DNA from: a bacterium
GTDB lineage: Bacteria > Krumholzibacteriota > Krumholzibacteria > LZORAL124-64-63
Direction: 5' to 3'
DNA: 5,347 bases
Assembly (NCBI GenBank): GCA_003646045.1
Contig: QNDV01000204.1
Location: 1 to 5,347 of the forward strand
The notes under the pieces are model-generated. The model searched no databases, was not told where the DNA came from, and worked only from the letters and a program-made list of their open reading frames with translations. Every line of letters starts with the position of its first letter. The first letter of the stretch is position 1. Of the stretch, positions 3,380 to 5,347 are shown in pieces. The translations under genes and the position numbers were made by a program.

Positions 3380-5347
3380 ATGAGCGCGAACGAGCAGAAC
3401 GACTGGAGCGACAGCCTGGATTTCGAGTCTTTGGCTGACGAACACGATGACTTCGGATCGCAAGAGGACCCGGAGGCCGTGGACGACGAAATTACCGGGG
3501 ACCTGGACGGGTTCGACGAAACCCTCGTCGACGAAGCCGCGGACCTGGATGCCGAGCCCGAATACGAAGCTGAGGTCGATGCCGAAACGGAATCCGAGTC
3601 CCGACGCCGGGTACCCGGTGTTTCCGGAACCGGCCTGGGAGTGCTGTTCGCATTCTCGATCCTGGTTGCGGCCGTCGGTAGTGGCGGAGCCCTGATGACT
3701 GCCCTGGGAGTGGACCCGGTCAGCCTTTGGCAACCGCAGGGCCTCAGCCAGGTGGACCAGTTGTTGAACCTGGACCGCAATCCCCTCAACCTGGTGTACA
3801 TCGTGCTGCTGGCCACCATGTTGCTGACACTGTTGGGTGCCTGGGCCATTGCCCGCGCGGTGGGCCGGGCCGGAGCCCGGGCCGGTCAGGACGCCCATCT
3901 GGTCGAAATGATCGCCGACCTGCGCATAGACGACGAGCGTGGCTGGCAAAGCCATACTCTCAAGAGCCATCCCGCCCTTGCCACCTTCGTGGACGAGAAT
4001 GTGGGTGCCTGGCGCCTTCTGGAGGCAAGGCAGCGCCGTGCCGCCGGCCTGGAAGGTGAACTCCAGCGCCTGGCCCGCGCCGCCGCCGCCGACAACCGTG
4101 ATGAGCTCAAGGGCCGCTTCGACCATCCCGCCGTGGGCACCCTGGCCGACGAATTAGCACGTCAGCTCGACGTACGGGAATCGGCACAGAGCGAGTCCGA
4201 CGCCATCCGCACCAAGGATCGGGGGGAATCCGAGACATTGGTGCGTGCCGTGTCCGACGTCGCCGGCTGGAATCTGAGTTTCACCGACCAGGTGGGAGTG
4301 CAGAGCGCCGCAGCGGTGGGACTGGAGTCCCGCCTGGAGAAAATGGCCGCATCCCTGACCAGTGCCGATGGCGGCGATAGTCTGGAAGATGCCCGCCAGG
4401 TCCTGACCCATCTGCGCAGCGAGTTGCGTGAGGCATGCGGCAGCGGCGGCGAGGAAGATGTGGTCAAGGAACTGAATGATCTGGTGGAACGCGAAACCAA
4501 GCTGGCCTTCCAGATCGCCATGGAAGTGGCCCGCCTCGGCCAACGCGGCGAGCGCTTGCTGCCCATGACCCAGACCCTGGAAGAGCTGTCCACGAGCTTC
4601 CGCAAGACCACTGAACGTCTGGGGGGCTCCGCGGAAGACGGTCCCTCGCTGCACGAGCGTTGGGAGCGGCATCTGGCTTCGCTGCAGGATCGCCTCGACA
4701 ACGCCGGCGACAAGCGGGTGGACGACGTGACCCGCGAGCTCACGGAGCTGATACCCCTGGCCCGGGATCTCAACGGTCGCCTCGGATCGCTGGCCACCGA
4801 CTTCGACAACCAGACGGACCGGTTGCGGGATCTGGGCAAGGCCTGCGCCGCCCTGACAGGTGTGGACTTCGATGCCGACAACCTGGTGCCGCCTACCAGT
4901 GACGAGTCCGAGCACAACGATCTGGGCCTGACCCGGTTCGATCCGTTCTCGGGCGAAGCGGAGGACGACGCCACCCTGCAGGTGGATCCTTTCGCCACCG
5001 GCGATCAAGAGCCCGCCGATGCGGTTGCGTCCCTGGATCCGACACCGGATGTGCCGTCTCCTGCACCGTCACCGCTGCCGGACCCGGCCGCCACGCCGGT
5101 CACCGACCATCAGACAAACCTGGACGATACTCAGGATGTCGTGCCTTCGCAGACATCGCAGGTCGCACCGCCGGCACCGGTTGAGCCGGCCCCCGTGGCC
5201 GACGTCGTACCGCCGGCAGCGGTTGAGCCGACTCCCGTGGCCGACGTCGCACCGCCGGCACCGGTTGAGCCGACTCCCGTGGCCGACGTCGCACCGCCGG
5301 TACCGGTTGAGCCGACCCCCGTGGCCGACGTCGCACCGCCGGCACCG
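3380..5347 (+). CDS. Membrane-anchored protein: acidic N-terminus, two membrane helices, long helical region and Pro-rich repeat tail (3' end outside window)
   Basis: The frame is open for 656 codons to the window edge with no stop, so the gene is incomplete. I do not recognise the family. Residues 1-74 contain 31 Asp/Glu and no Lys or Arg, then RRR at 75-77. Two membrane helices follow (about 85-110 and 138-158), joined by a loop of roughly 27 residues. Arg residues before the first helix and after the second (R159, R163, R167) suggest that both ends are cytoplasmic. Residues about 170-510 are charged, heptad-like and probably coiled coil. The layout recalls chemoreceptor-type or polar scaffold proteins, but I see no chemoreceptor signalling-tip motif. 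Two DPF motifs (521-523 and 536-538) precede a Pro/Ala-rich tail from about 552, with 14-residue tandem repeats from 595. A scaffold or signalling role is inferred only. Confidence 0.85.
   Translation, partial: MSANEQNDWSDSLDFESLADEHDDFGSQEDPEAVDDEITGDLDGFDETLVDEAADLDAEPEYEAEVDAETESESRRRVPGVSGTGLGVLFAFSILVAAVGSGGALMTALGVDPVSLWQPQGLSQVDQLLNLDRNPLNLVYIVLLATMLLTLLGAWAIARAVGRAGARAGQDAHLVEMIADLRIDDERGWQSHTLKSHPALATFVDENVGAWRLLEARQRRAAGLEGELQRLARAAAADNRDELKGRFDHPAVGTLADELARQLDVRESAQSESDAIRTKDRGESETLVRAVSDVAGWNLSFTDQVGVQSAAAVGLESRLEKMAASLTSADGGDSLEDARQVLTHLRSELREACGSGGEEDVVKELNDLVERETKLAFQIAMEVARLGQRGERLLPMTQTLEELSTSFRKTTERLGGSAEDGPSLHERWERHLASLQDRLDNAGDKRVDDVTRELTELIPLARDLNGRLGSLATDFDNQTDRLRDLGKACAALTGVDFDADNLVPPTSDESEHNDLGLTRFDPFSGEAEDDATLQVDPFATGDQEPADAVASLDPTPDVPSPAPSPLPDPAATPVTDHQTNLDDTQDVVPSQTSQVAPPAPVEPAPVADVVPPAAVEPTPVADVAPPAPVEPTPVADVAPPVPVEPTPVADVAPPAP
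5162..5347 (+). repeat. 42-base tandem repeat array encoding a 14-residue Pro-rich unit
   Basis: Four full units (5162-5203, 5204-5245, 5246-5287, 5288-5329) and 18 bases of a fifth run into the window edge. The consensus unit is VAPPAPVEPTPVAD. Unit 1 has Ala for Thr at position 10; unit 2 has Val at position 2 and Ala at position 6; unit 4 has Val at position 5. Codons are almost invariant between units (for example GTT GAG CCG each time), indicating recent duplication rather than convergent protein-level selection. The period keeps frame, so copy-number change would alter tail length only. The tail is probably extended and unstructured, as in other Pro-rich linkers. Confidence 0.93.

Noticed and set aside
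2977..3849. Minus-strand Ser/Arg/Thr-rich open frame (290 codons) spanning the intergenic region
   Set aside because: Its composition is typical of an antisense shadow of acidic coding sequence, and it overlaps two better-supported genes.
4154..5008. Long open frame on the minus strand (284 codons) opposite the membrane protein gene
   Set aside because: It mirrors a GC-rich coding region, has no ribosome binding site that I can see and a Gln/Gly/Val-rich shadow composition; the plus-strand frame is open throughout with a good start.
5100..5345. Minus-strand frame with an apparent Arg-rich repeat protein
   Set aside because: It is only the reverse reading of the 42-base repeat that encodes the Pro-rich tail on the plus strand.

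Overview
This is a GC-rich (roughly 60-65% by eye) bacterial chromosomal window with tightly packed genes. It holds five protein-coding genes, two of them cut by the window edges. No RNA gene, insertion sequence, CRISPR array, integrase or attachment site was found. Shine-Dalgarno sites, short gene overlaps and a two-helix inner-membrane protein point to a bacterium, probably Gram-negative. The sequence does not identify the phylum.

Left block, plus strand (1-2283): a probable operon of three genes. First is the C-terminal part of a GT-B glycosyltransferase that looks like tRNA-queuosine alpha-mannosyltransferase. Its stop overlaps the start of the next gene by 4 bases (ATGA). That gene is a HAD class IIA phosphatase resembling the LHPP/HDHD2 branch, with Glu in place of the usual second Asp of motif I. 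After 14 bases comes an alpha/beta-hydrolase-fold protein with an RG-rich N-terminal tail; the nucleophile serine of its catalytic elbow is replaced by glycine. Two adjacent enzyme-fold proteins therefore carry changes at the first catalytic motif, and the second may not be a hydrolase at all.

Middle (2261-3055, minus strand): a 264-residue protein of unknown function, convergent with the hydrolase gene. The two 3' ends overlap by 23 bases, and a strong GC hairpin sits just past the hydrolase stop codon.

Intergenic region (3056-3379, 324 bases): a divergent control region. An AT-richer island at about 3108-3140 can be read as a weak promoter in either direction. Three back-to-back stem-loops follow at 3183-3257, within the presumed leader of the next gene.

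Right block, plus strand (3380 to the window end): at least 656 residues of a membrane-anchored protein. It has a very acidic N-terminus, two transmembrane helices, a long charged helical cytoplasmic region, and a Pro/Ala/Val-rich tail ending in nearly identical 42-base (14-residue) tandem repeats that run off the window. It resembles a cytoplasmic scaffold or signalling protein on a membrane anchor, but I do not recognise the family. The most noteworthy items are the serine-less hydrolase, this scaffold-like protein with its repeat array, and the structured leader in front of it.
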